From: Oegoconia quadripuncta
Lineage: Eukaryota > Arthropoda > Insecta > Lepidoptera > Autostichidae
Direction of reading: 5' to 3'
NCBI GenBank assembly: GCA_949316235.1
Contig: OX438745.1
Coordinates: forward strand, 5,027,001 to 5,091,000
Length of the DNA stretch: 64,000 nucleotides
Part shown: piece by piece, positions 14,401 through 20,980 of the stretch
Layout: each line of letters opens with the position of its first letter
Position numbering within the stretch: the stretch's first letter is position 1
Program-made: the position numbers and the translations under genes
Notes under the pieces: generated by a model
Seen by the model: only the letters and a program-made list of their open reading frames with translations
Told to the model about the DNA's origin: nothing
Databases searched by the model: none

Positions 14401-17025
14401 AGTAGAGTATAAGCACTCGTAGCGCATTCGCATTCTCTATTCGTTTTCGATTAGCGAAATTAAGCAATGTCTGGGTCGGTCAGACCTTGGATAAGTGACC
14501 GTTAGTCGCATTTTAATACGAGTGTTTTCATGCTTCGGTGGGCACGTTAATAAGGCAGTCTTTAAGCCAGGGGCGACTTAAGAACACTGACTGTCAAGTG
14601 GCCAATAGTCTGAACATAAATCCAGCATTGGCCAGATTATGGCACATACCCTCTTCCAGTAAGAGGAGGTTGTGCCCCAGCAATGAGGAAGTGTAAGGGT
14701 GCTCATTTAATAGTAAAAACTGATCTAGGGCAGGGAATAGTCAAGGCATAACGCCGTCCTAGAATAGAATGGACTAGAATGGAATGGAATTGAATGGAAT
14801 TGAATGGAATTGAATGGAATGGAATTGAATGGAATGGAATGGAATGGAATGGAATGGAATTGAATGGAATGGAATGGAATGGAATTGAATGGAATTGAAT
14901 GGAATGGAATTGAATGGAATGGAATTGAATGGAATTGAATGGAATTGAATGGAATTGAATGGAATTGAATGGAATTGAATGGAATTGAATGGAATTGAAT
15001 GGAATTGAATGGAATTGAATGGAATTGAATGGAATTGAATGGAATTGAATGGAATTGAATGGAATTGAATGGAATTGAATGGAATTGAATTGAATGGAAT
15101 GTAATGGAATGGAATAGAATAAGATTTATTTGCTCGTGAATAATCTTTACTTGTGGCTCCTCAGGATAATCTTCTTTCTACCTGCCATCGTGACGTCGAA
15201 CCTGTTGATCACGGACCGGCTGGAGGGCGTGTGGGAGCGTAGCGCCGTGGCCGGCGTTAAGGCGAAGGAGATGTTATATGTTCACATCTGCCTGCAGACC
15301 GCTGTTATATTCGTGCAGGTGAGATTTGAGATCGCTTAGGAGCCAGTCGCATTTCGTCGATTTTGATCAACCCAACGAAAACACGTCTATTAAAGCCCGT
15401 ATTATTACAGAATGTTACTCAAGTAGAGATCTTGTATAGCGGCATCTCTTTCTAACTATGCTCAAGCGTAGATCTACGCTAAAATAGGATAGTGTAAAAG
15501 GGCTTTATTAACGGGCCGTCAGACTGATACTATCATGTCTTATTATTCTGGCAAGAAAGGGACAAGCACTTCTTTTGGTTTAATGTAGTCACATCATAAT
15601 CGCAAATGCGACTACGCGACGACTGCTTCCTAAGTGCACCATGAATACCTACTTTATCATAATTTCAGACGCTAGAGATGATGGCCTTAGCATTCGGGGG
15701 CTATGGGCTACCAACCAGAGGGTCCCTCCTCACGAGCGGCACCCTCATCTTCATGCAGGGCCTCAGCGGCATGTGCTACGGGTTCCTGCTCTCCATCTAC
15801 TGTCCCAGCTACAGCATGTCCTTCTTTGTTGCGACCGGCAGCTTTTATCCCATGATTCTGTTATGTGGTGAGCCATTTAGTTATTAATAATTTGGGACAG
15901 GTACAAACTAGATTGGCCATGCACTTATTTAAATCCTCTCTATAAAACAGCAGCAAACAAAATGTCAAGATCACATACAAGTATTTATAGATTTTTATTA
16001 CGTTTAGCACAATGTATACAATTGAATAACTTTTTGACTCATAAAAATACCCAGTAAATAAAAAGCGATATAAACGTGAATTAAATATGAATTGACCTCT
16101 TCAATCGTTAGTCATAAATACTAAATCTGATGAATTCGATCGAACTCAGGAAAAGATCAAACATAATGTCAAATCAGTAACTAAAATAAATTATAGAAGC
16201 TATAGATATAATTAATTATGGGATGGACTACTATACAACTTCAACTGTAGCACTTATGTCCAATGATGAACTATATATACGCTGTCAATGTATGTACCTA
16301 AACTAAGATCCGTATTAATAAACCAATCTAAATACAAGTCTTGAGGCTGTATCACCCGAGATGCGTCTTAAGAAGTTGACGCTATCTCAAGCTCCGTGCC
16401 AATTTATAAATCAATCTTGAGGTCTACTCAGCTGAGATCACTTCTCAAGTATTCCCCTCACCGGCGAATGAATGATAGTCTTGAGTTTCGTTTATTATTA
16501 CGCGCACCTCTCAAGTGAGTACTGCTTGAGTATGCACATGCTTTTCAATTAATCAACACGTTTACTTGAGACCGGTCACAAGACTGTTCTCAATCTTGAG
16601 AATGGTTTATTAATACGGGCCTAACATTCTAAACCGCCATATTGAAATTGTCTTTGAATGGTGAATTTACTAGTTACTTACTACTTATGTTAAACCATAC
16701 CGAATAACAAAATACCGAAAAACAAGTAGGTACGAGATAGATCTGAAATCGTCTTTTGTTTACATAGCAAGTTCCATAGAATGACACTTAAATAATTCCT
16801 TTCTCCACAGGCATCCTCTGGCCGCTAGAAGCAATGTCGAAAGCTCTCCGTATAATCGCTCTGACTCTCCCCTTCACTATCCCATCGCAATCTTTACGAG
16901 ACATCATGGAAAAGGGCTACAGCATCACAGAACCGTCGGTGTACACTGGCTTTATAATTACCGTCGCTTGGATAGTCATCACGTTAGGATTGTGCCTTCT
17001 ACGGCTTAAATATAGGAAAACGTAA
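2310..17025 (+). CDS. ABC half-transporter, ABCH/ABCG-like class (3' part of gene, 11 exons)
   Basis: Partial gene: join of exons 2310-2451, 3744-3844, 5385-5491, 7243-7364, 7693-7820, 8465-8639, 9312-9415, 13431-13513, 15165-15318, 15669-15867 and 16811-17025. All junctions are GT-AG and keep one reading frame of 509 codons plus TAA. The fragment starts after the Walker B/H-loop region of the nucleotide-binding domain ([17 protein letters not shown] is the conserved stretch that follows it). A polar linker comes next, then TM1 ([16 protein letters not shown]), a Cys-containing extracellular loop, and five C-terminal membrane segments with the GILWPLEAM motif and a re-entrant-like [12 protein letters not shown]. 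Domain order (NBD then TMD) and these motifs fit insect ABCH proteins, often annotated as ABCG20/ABCG23-like. Some Drosophila members act in cuticle barrier lipid transport; whether this one does is inference. About 250-300 N-terminal residues, with Walker A and the signature, are missing upstream. I found no matching exon in 1-2309. Confidence 0.93.
2590..2870 (+). mobile_element. tRNA-headed SINE, family A
   Basis: Head GACCTGATTGGTGTAGAGGT (box A-like) and GGTCGCGGGTTCGAATCCCG (box B), then a body with ATCAACCATCTTGTATTCAT and GTGTGGAACTAGATGG, and a tail AAAGATATTTATTTTATTTA. It begins 138 bases after the ABCH donor at 2452. Not a functional tRNA: the cloverleaf is incomplete. Confidence 0.85.
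3180..3743. other. ABCH intron 1 remainder: nothing recognised
   Basis: AT-rich sequence without supported coding frame or repeat match inside the window. Confidence 0.5.
3744..3844 (+). CDS. ABCH exon: linker between ATPase and membrane domains
   Basis: Acceptor TTTTTCAG and donor GTAAGT. The exon completes the split Thr codon and adds 33 polar, Ser/Thr/Asp-rich residues ([20 protein letters not shown]). It was assigned by frame continuity between two recognised exons. The linker is poorly conserved in the family. Confidence 0.82.
4620..5215. repeat. 79-bp minisatellite (two related ~40-bp halves) in ABCH intron 2
   Basis: GCATTTGCTGCTGCAGCATT recurs at 4901, 4980 and 5059, an exact period of 79 bases. 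Each unit has a second half, GCATCTGGGCTGAAGCGCTA...AGTGACTAACGTGAAA. More diverged units extend to about 4620 and 5215. Non-coding. Confidence 0.88.
5220..6340. other. ABCH intronic DNA around exon 3: nothing else recognised
   Basis: Apart from exon 3 (5385-5491), AT-rich intron sequence with no repeat that I can name. Confidence 0.5.
5385..5491 (+). CDS. ABCH exon: basic pre-membrane segment
   Basis: Acceptor TTTTCCAG and donor GG|GTAAGA. Codes a basic, Lys/Arg-rich run, then [15 protein letters not shown]. This matches the conserved stretch just before TM1 in ABCG/ABCH proteins (a helix, then an RHPG-type turn). Ends with two bases of a Gly codon. Confidence 0.9.
6344..7029 (-). mobile_element. 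CR1/jockey-like LINE fragment: apurinic endonuclease domain
   Basis: - strand pieces show [20 protein letters not shown] (GDFN motif of the EEP endonuclease) around 6640-6715, then [19 protein letters not shown] and [10 protein letters not shown] (SDH motif) around 6450-6600. Frame changes and stops show that it is dead. It fills much of ABCH intron 3, antisense to the gene. Confidence 0.8.
7047..7172 (+). mobile_element. Lepidopteran interspersed repeat end (GGCAAACGAGCATGCTGGTC)
   Basis: Segment with GGCAAACGAGCATGCTGGTC, CACCTGATGGAAAGCA and GTTGCCGGCC, framed by T-rich and A-rich runs. I know this kind of sequence as a frequent lepidopteran retroelement end. No coding role. Ends 70 bases before ABCH exon 4. 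Confidence 0.5.
7243..7364 (+). CDS. ABCH exon: TM1 and start of extracellular loop
   Basis: Acceptor TTTTTAACAG and donor T|GTAACT. Codes the first membrane helix ([20 protein letters not shown]), then [18 protein letters not shown] beta-rich extracellular segment at this point is usual in the ABC2-type membrane family. Confidence 0.93.
7693..7820 (+). CDS. ABCH exon: Cys-containing extracellular loop
   Basis: Acceptor TTTTGCAG and donor CAG|GTTTTG (a weak but valid GT). Codes [12 protein letters not shown] and [17 protein letters not shown]. The Cys residues are plausible disulphide partners. NSS is a possible N-glycosylation site. Frame is exact on both sides. Confidence 0.9.
8028..8140 (-). 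mobile_element. SINE family B, truncated
   Basis: T-run, then ATGCACGACGGGTCCGTACT, TGACCTCAATCACACCTGAT and GTTAAGTGAAGATGAGGTCG. Only the 3' third remains. ABCH intron 5. Confidence 0.75.
8465..8639 (+). CDS. ABCH exon: extracellular loop, ABC2 membrane family core
   Basis: Acceptor ATCAACAG and donor A|GTAAGT. Codes [20 protein letters not shown], then [16 protein letters not shown] and [10 protein letters not shown]. The pattern 'pass through G, then A-L-F-x-x-N-F-S-x-S-L' is the hallmark of the large loop of ABC2-type exporters. The exon is more GC-rich than its surroundings. Confidence 0.94.
8648..8760. mobile_element. Retroelement 3' end with AGAAT tail
   Basis: The run ATAGAATAGAATAGAAT leads into GATTTATTTGCTCTTGAATA and onward to about 8760. 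The same join is present at 15110-15145. It begins nine bases after an ABCH donor (8640). Likely the tail end of a - strand non-LTR element. Confidence 0.45.
9312..9415 (+). CDS. ABCH exon: extracellular loop, helical part
   Basis: Acceptor CTTTTTCAG and donor CAG|GTAATA. Codes [19 protein letters not shown], then [13 protein letters not shown]. This equals the conserved 'N-Q-I-x-x-x-L-x-x-x-L-x-x-x-Y-x-x-F' helix of ABCH proteins. Phase 0 at the end. Confidence 0.92.
9690..10205. repeat. Foldback-like region with GTAACTGGTTA phrases
   Basis: A hairpin CCTCAGATTAC / GTAATCTGAGG (9692-9730) is followed by scattered phrases AACTGGTTACTAAA (about 9946-9959), AACCAGTTATTGC and AACCAGTTACTAAA in opposite orientations. 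AT-rich, non-coding, ABCH intron 7. Confidence 0.4.
10300..10632 (+). mobile_element. SINE family B, full length
   Basis: Head GCCTCCGTGGCTCAATGTAA and GGTCGCGGGTTCGATCCCCA, body GGTGGTAGGGCATTTTAAAT, AGAGATAAGATAGCCAGTCC, CATCTTCACTTAACATCAGG, and tail GTGCATTAAAAAAA. Best reference copy in the window. Confidence 0.88.
11776..11911. mobile_element. Foldback MITE, family GGCCCGTATT, copy 1
   Basis: Palindrome-like element running from GGCCCGTATTACTGAATGTT to the mirror AACATTCTAAAATACGGGCC, with an inner CTCAAGC/GCTTGAG pair. Homologous to 61558-61706 and, in part, 15390-15520. In ABCH intron 7 (exon 7 to exon 8). Confidence 0.7.
12200..12350 (+). mobile_element. SINE family A, 5'-truncated
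   Basis: Contains ATCAACCATATGGTATCCAT, TTGCTTAGTGTGGAACAGAT and the tail AAAGATATTATTTATA. The tRNA head is missing. Confidence 0.7.
12446..12877. mobile_element. Foldback element built of TTCGCG/CGAAAG phrases
   Basis: Arms of about 150-160 bases (from CTACTACGCAATAGCGAAAG to the mirror CTTTCGCTATAGCGTAGTAC). Each is a chain of short phrases such as AAGTTTAATTGCGCGATGG. The central ~100 bases hold ACCTAACC, GTCGGGGTGCCCCGAC and GCTCGCTCGC. No coding frame is believable. Lies in ABCH intron 7. Confidence 0.65.
13431..13513 (+). CDS. ABCH exon: loop end and start of TM2
   Basis: Acceptor CAAATGCAG and donor AC|GTGAGT. Codes [14 protein letters not shown], then [12 protein letters not shown]. 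This matches the P-I/V-x-F-x-x-P-[IV]-Y-G and F/Y-x-A-P-G-V motifs that precede TM2 in the family. A 4-kb repeat-filled intron lies before it. Confidence 0.93.
13751..14047 (+). mobile_element. SINE family B
   Basis: GGGATTCGGGTTCGATCCCC, the shared body AGAGATAAGATAGCCAGTCC and the tail CGTCGTGCATAAAAGAAAA. Head start diverged. ABCH intron 8. Confidence 0.83.
14280..14360 (+). mobile_element. SINE family B, 3' tail only
   Basis: CCTCATCTTCACTTAACATC, AAGTGTGATTGAACGCCC, then ATAAAAAAAC. 5' truncated. Confidence 0.6.
14395..14745 (+). mobile_element. 5S rRNA-derived SINE (family D)
   Basis: GATTAGCGAAATTAAGCAAT, then GTCTGGGTCGGTCAGACCTT and GGATAAGTGACCG, follow the order of the central part of animal 5S rRNA. 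A unique body (GTTTTCATGCTTCGGTGGGC, TTTAAGCCAGGGGCGACTTA) follows, then a 3' end GGAGGTTGTGCCCCAGCAAT, GTGTAAGG. Homologous to 45535-46080. ABCH intron 8. Confidence 0.7.
14761..15120. repeat. GAATG/GAATT pentamer-decamer microsatellite
   Basis: About 360 bases of GGAATTGAAT and GGAATGGAAT units, flanked by AGAATAGAAT variants. At its right edge it joins GATTTATTTGCTCGTGAAT, a repeat end also seen after an AGAAT run at 8648-8690. ABCH intron 8, 45 bases before exon 9. Confidence 0.95.
15165..15318 (+). CDS. ABCH exon: TM2, intracellular loop, start of TM3
   Basis: Acceptor GGCTCCTCAG and donor CAG|GTGAGA. Codes [15 protein letters not shown], then [20 protein letters not shown] (the conserved E-x-x-G-x-x-x-R-x-x-x-A-G-V cytoplasmic motif) and the start of TM3. 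The acceptor lies only about 45 bases after a 360-base microsatellite. Confidence 0.95.
15390..15520. mobile_element. Foldback MITE, family GGCCCGTATT, degraded copy
   Basis: Begins GCCCGTATTATTACAGAATG and contains TGTATAGCGGCATCTCTTTC, shared with 61558-61706. The right half is degraded and ends near ACGGGCCGTC. Lies in the ABCH intron 15319-15668. Confidence 0.6.
15669..15867 (+). CDS. ABCH exon: TM3-TM5
   Basis: Acceptor ATAATTTCAG and donor G|GTGAGC. Codes [19 protein letters not shown], then TM4 ([20 protein letters not shown]) and the start of TM5 ([16 protein letters not shown]). LQGLxGMxxG is strongly conserved in ABCH/ABCG membrane domains. Locally GC-rich. Confidence 0.96.
16310..16622. 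mobile_element. MITE-like element with CTTGAG/CTCAAG motifs
   Basis: Starts CCGTATTAATAAACCAATCT and ends AATGGTTTATTAATACGGGC, giving inverted ends of about 18-20 bases. The body is full of CTTGAG and CTCAAG hexamers. A related piece (CTCAATCTTGAGAACTGCTTATTAATACGAG) lies at about 32480-32607. Non-coding, in the last ABCH intron. Confidence 0.55.
16811..17025 (+). CDS. ABCH last exon: TM5-TM6 and C-terminus
   Basis: Acceptor CTCCACAG, ending at TAA (17023-17025). Codes [34 protein letters not shown] and a last membrane helix ([17 protein letters not shown]), then a short basic tail RLKYRKT. The order W-P-x-E-x-M ... L-P-x-T ... S-L-R-x-I is diagnostic. The 3' UTR end was not identified. Confidence 0.96.
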
Positions 17026-17117
17026 GACTTACATTGGCAGTTTTGTTGTTTGAGCTGGCAAGTGCGAATGCTAACAGACTTCTTGACCCCTTATTGAAGA
17101 TTAGGGTAAGCTTTTAG

Positions 17118-17308
17118 GGACGTATAATGGTATACCGAATTACACTACCCCGAAAAACGTTTGACCGAAGTATGTTTGATGGGAAAGACTAGTACATTGC
17201 GGAGTTGTTTTAATTAAAAATTTTAATGATGAACAAACTCCGCAATGTGCTCGGCGTTCGCTCAAACGTTTTTCGGGGTAGTGTAATTCGGTACACCATT
17301 ATACATCC
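17118..17308. mobile_element. 191-bp MITE with 9-bp target duplication
   Basis: Inverted repeats of about 47 bases: GGACGTATAATGGTATACCG at the left and the mirror GGATGTATAATGGTGTACCG at the right end. The shared inner part includes CACTACCCCGAAAAACGTTT. The direct repeat AGCTTTTAG flanks it exactly at 17109-17117 and 17309-17317. The centre also pairs (ATTGCGGAGTTGTT / AACAAACTCCGCAAT), so almost the whole element folds back. Nine-base duplications are usual for Mutator-like elements; no transposase is present. Lies 92 bases after the ABCH stop. Confidence 0.85.
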
Positions 17309-17509
17309 AGCTTTTAGATAGTTTACGGAAAGAAAGCCATCGTCAATATCTGACAGTTGTAATTAAATAGCGACCTCAAATCCTATGACGGTTCTCTTTC
17401 CAGTCTATAGCACACTTTGTAGGCCATTTTTAAATAACTTCGCGTTAGCGGTGTTTCGGGAGTGAAACGGTATATCCGCATGACGGAAAATGCTCTAGGT
17501 CTATGAAGA

Positions 17510-17846
17510 CTTATGTTCCCAATAGTTCTGTTGGCCGAACTAATGGGAATTTTTGTCTCACTAGTTCTATCAACAGAACAAATGGTACTAGGGATTCCCA
17601 GTAGTTCTGTCGAGTTCTAATTCGAGTGCGAGCGAAGCGAGCACGTGAGTTTTTGGCACCCCGACATGGATAGGTTAGGTTAGGTGTTAGGTTGACATGT
17701 TATTCACTAGAACTAGTGGGACAAAAAAATCCCATTAGTTCGGTCAAAAAAAGTTCAAGTTATTTACAGAACTAGAAAGACAAAAATTCCCATTAGTTCG
17801 GCTAACAGAACTGTCCAACAGAACTACTGGGAACAAAGGTATGAAG
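17510..17846. mobile_element. Foldback element built of AGAACTAATGGGA phrases
   Basis: The left arm from GTTCCCAATAGTTCTGTTGG mirrors the right arm ending CAACAGAACTACTGGGAAC. Inside, GTTCT...AATGGGA phrases repeat in both orientations. The centre (17622-17695) has GCGAGCGAAGCGAGCACGTG, GGCACCCCGACA and TAGGTTAGGTTAGG. Shares this core vocabulary with the element at 12446-12877. Confidence 0.6.
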
Positions 17847-18570
17847 ACACGGAAAGAAATTGATTTTTTTGAATGGCACTTATTTTTATATGCACGGTTA
17901 GCCGGAAAGGGGGCTAAGCCGAAAGGGGGGTGCTTAGGTATAGTAAGAGGAACACATTTCATGGTTATATTTCTAAGAATAAATTTTCTTTCTCATATAA
18001 AAGTTCATCAGCTGTACCTACTGACAGCATGCCCATATACCCATAATAGGCTTCTGCATGCGACCGTGTATGACATGACGTAGGCAGATGGTTTGGCGGA
18101 GATTTTCTGTTGCCTTTATATATAACTCCGCCTAACATAATTCGCCTATGCATTGAATGGCTAATTAAACGATCTGCCTACGACATATTCTTGTGAGATA
18201 GGGTTTTTAAGTTACTTTTATAATATCGGATAATGTATAGAGCTATGAAATAGCTCTACTGGGTAGCTTGTACATAGCTTTTATTATAATAAGAGTTAAT
18301 TTGTCTCTCTGGGGTGTCATTTTTGTGAATTAACAAGGTTGCAATTTCTGCACTAACAGTATATTACTGCTAGTACACAAAATATTGAAAATATCAAGCT
18401 ACGGAATTTTATCTTATAGATTTAGGTATCTTGTAAAGTTGTACTGAAAGTACAAACATTATTGCACCTACGCTGCCTTGGCAATGCAACCAAAACTATT
18501 CAGCTTGAGAACTAACTATACCATATAATGCGAACAAATTTGCGGAAAATTTTAGTCCAGTCAAGATATG

Positions 18571-19096
18571 CATATTTAACTTCCTATAATCTTAAAGGCC
18601 CTGATTTTTTGTACATAGACAGAGTACCTATCAGTGATATTGTAAAAAATATTTTCCAACTGATCAGGAGTTTGCTTTAGGTATAGTGTAGGTATTTAGT
18701 TATAAAACCTACAATATTAAATTAAAATTACCACTGTGCACTTCATTGCGTTGTAGAAGATGCTAAGATCTTCTAAAACTATTTTCTAAAAAAATTATAA
18801 TAGCTACTTTATATTTTCTAAAAATAGTTTATTGAATCGTCATATTTGCCCTCGGTGAAATTTTTCATAATTGTAAAGAAGTTATTTCTCAATTTTTTTG
18901 TTAGGGGTTCCAAGTATATTCTCCGACGCAATGTAATTCACAGTGGTAATTTTAATCATATAGTCTATGTTTTATTACTAAATATGTATATTATAACTAA
19001 AGCAAGCTACCAATTTCTTTGATTTTTTTTTTATTCTATCACTGACAGGTGCAAAAAATCACGGCCTTTAAAATTATAGGAAGTTAAAGGTGTATG
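18571..19096. repeat. Inverted repeat of about 60-65 bases enclosing 400 bases
   Basis: Left arm 18571-18639 (TTTAACTTCCTATAATCTTA ... GGCCCTGATTTTTTGTAC ... TCAGTGATA) matches the mirror of 19037-19096 with few differences. Possibly a DNA transposon remnant. No coding frame and no clear target duplication. Confidence 0.5.
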
Positions 19097-19837
19097 AACT
19101 ATTTATGGCACTCAGACCACAAATAGACATGCAGTATTGAGTAATAAATAACACTACGACACCAGTACGAAAACGCACAATCCAATTTCTTTGGTTTTTG
19201 GCAGTCTCAAATGGGGCATGGGGTATATTCATTTTTAGTCCGAAGAAAAGTGCCGCATTATACTCTCAAGAGCAGAATAAAGCAGAAGACTGCGCATTAC
19301 CTTTTTTTGCACTGAATGGTCTTCTGTCAAAATCTGACTGCTCTGGACCAAATAAAAACATTTAAAACATGGGTTCAAGTTATTTTATAAGCTTCCAAAT
19401 ACATTGAGAATATAAATTGCCTTGCTTTTATTACTAATTGATCCAGTCATTGGTCAATATTGTAGTTTTTATTTTTTCAAATTTTTTACCAAGATGTACT
19501 GAAGTGGCCATGCACCACGCAAGTCTATTTATGGTGTCTGTGAAAATGGTTGCCATTTCGTGTTCTTTTCCGTTCACACGTAGCTTTTTATTTTGAAATT
19601 TGTTATATAAACTCTTAGTCCGAAAACATAATCAAGCCTTATAAACATGACTCTGCCGCTTTGAATGTCAACGACATGAAAGTGACAGCGTGATATTTAA
19701 AGGACTCGAGCGTTTTGGAGTATTCGGGCAAGAAACAAAATATTGCCGTAGCACTTAAGGGATTTTTGTGATACAAATTGTGTGATTTGTGGGTATTTAT
19801 GAATAAAAATTTTGAAATTAAAAGATTTTTTTCATTC

Positions 19838-20070
19838 TTAAATCATCATATCAGCCACAGGATGTCCACTGCTGAAGATATGCCTCCCCCATAGATTTAC
19901 AGAGACTGGTTGCAAGCGGCCTGCATCCAGCGACTTCCCGCGACCTTCATAAGATCGTCTGTCCACCTTGTCGACTGGACGTCCTACGCTGCGCTGGCCG
20001 GCACGTGGTCTCCACTCGAGAACTTTAATACCCCACCGGCCATCAGCCATTCTGATCATTCACCGACCGT
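19838..20070 (-). mobile_element. RTE-like retrotransposon, 3'-end fragment
   Basis: On the - strand it reads ADGRWGIKVLEWRPRAGQRS and VGRPVDKVDRR, then continues in another frame to a TGATGAT-like 3' end. This is the typical last part of RTE ORF2. 5' truncated. Confidence 0.78.
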
Positions 20071-20535
20071 TCTTAAATAAGACACATAAATCAGATATAA
20101 AAATTTATATTATAGGAAATATTTTGGATTCAACAACAACTCTCTGTGTGGCGCACACACGCTTCTGGCTTGACGTAATCATGGCACTATATCCATTTCA
20201 CCGACTTAAATACTACCCTCATTTTGATCTTAAAAACAATCACTTTGAGCCAATTTGTCTACTTTCAAATGGTCCTCGTTGGCCGAGATGATCTAGAAGG
20301 ATGTAGGTTTTAGAAACTTCAAAGAACTTTTAGATATTCTAATTCTAGAATTTAAAACAAGTTATGAGAGAAATTCGTAACACGTACAACATTTTTGCAT
20401 GTTACATCAAATTGGATCAGTCTCACTAACTAGATCTTTCCGGCGGCGAGGTCGCCAAGCCTGAAGCGCAGGAGTCGCTCACTGACAGCACAATGTTTCG
20501 TTGTCAACAACCGCTTCGAGGTGCCCGCCTTGCAT

Positions 20536-20785
20536 GTACTTACACAAACGAAAAAAAATGTTTATTCACATTCAATTTAGTCCGTAAAACCACTAATACA
20601 CCACTTATTGCGATTATCACAAGCAAACTGTTGATCCCTCGATGCAGGAAAGAAAAACTGATTTTTTGTTTCAGTGTCTGCGCGTTCACAGTTTTTGCCT
20701 AACTATAAACTAGACTTAAATTAGGACATTCACGCCTCGCCTCTCACTCGCACACTCGCTCCGTCTCGCTGTCTTTGCATTTATA
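20536..20785 (-). promoter_or_regulatory. Putative TATA promoter and non-coding 5' exon
   Basis: Read on the - strand, TATATAAATGC lies near 20783-20773. It is followed by a GAGNGAG-rich leader and then, about 240 bases on, by the strong donor-like TTTGT|GTAAGTAC near 20541. No long reading frame lies between. This is consistent with a 5' UTR exon of an unidentified gene or non-coding RNA, but it is pattern-based only. Confidence 0.3.
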
Positions 20786-20788
20786 TAC

Positions 20789-20980
20789 AGGGGACTGAGT
20801 CAATTCCTTGATTGTTGCTTCGAAAGCAATACAAAAAAACATAGCTGCAATGGCATTTTTTTTATAATAATTATCACACATTTAATTTATCACTTATCTA
20901 TCAGCCAATGAATATGTAGCGGATAGCGTATCTGAATTCAGTGTACGCTTACATTGCGCGTGGAATTGACTGGGCCCCTC
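20789..20980. repeat. Possible short TIR element
   Basis: AGGGGACTGAGTCAATTCC near 20790 and its mirror GGAATTGACTGGGCCCCT near 20961-20978 form imperfect ends around an AT-rich centre. No target duplication was found. It borders the putative TATA promoter. Confidence 0.3.
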
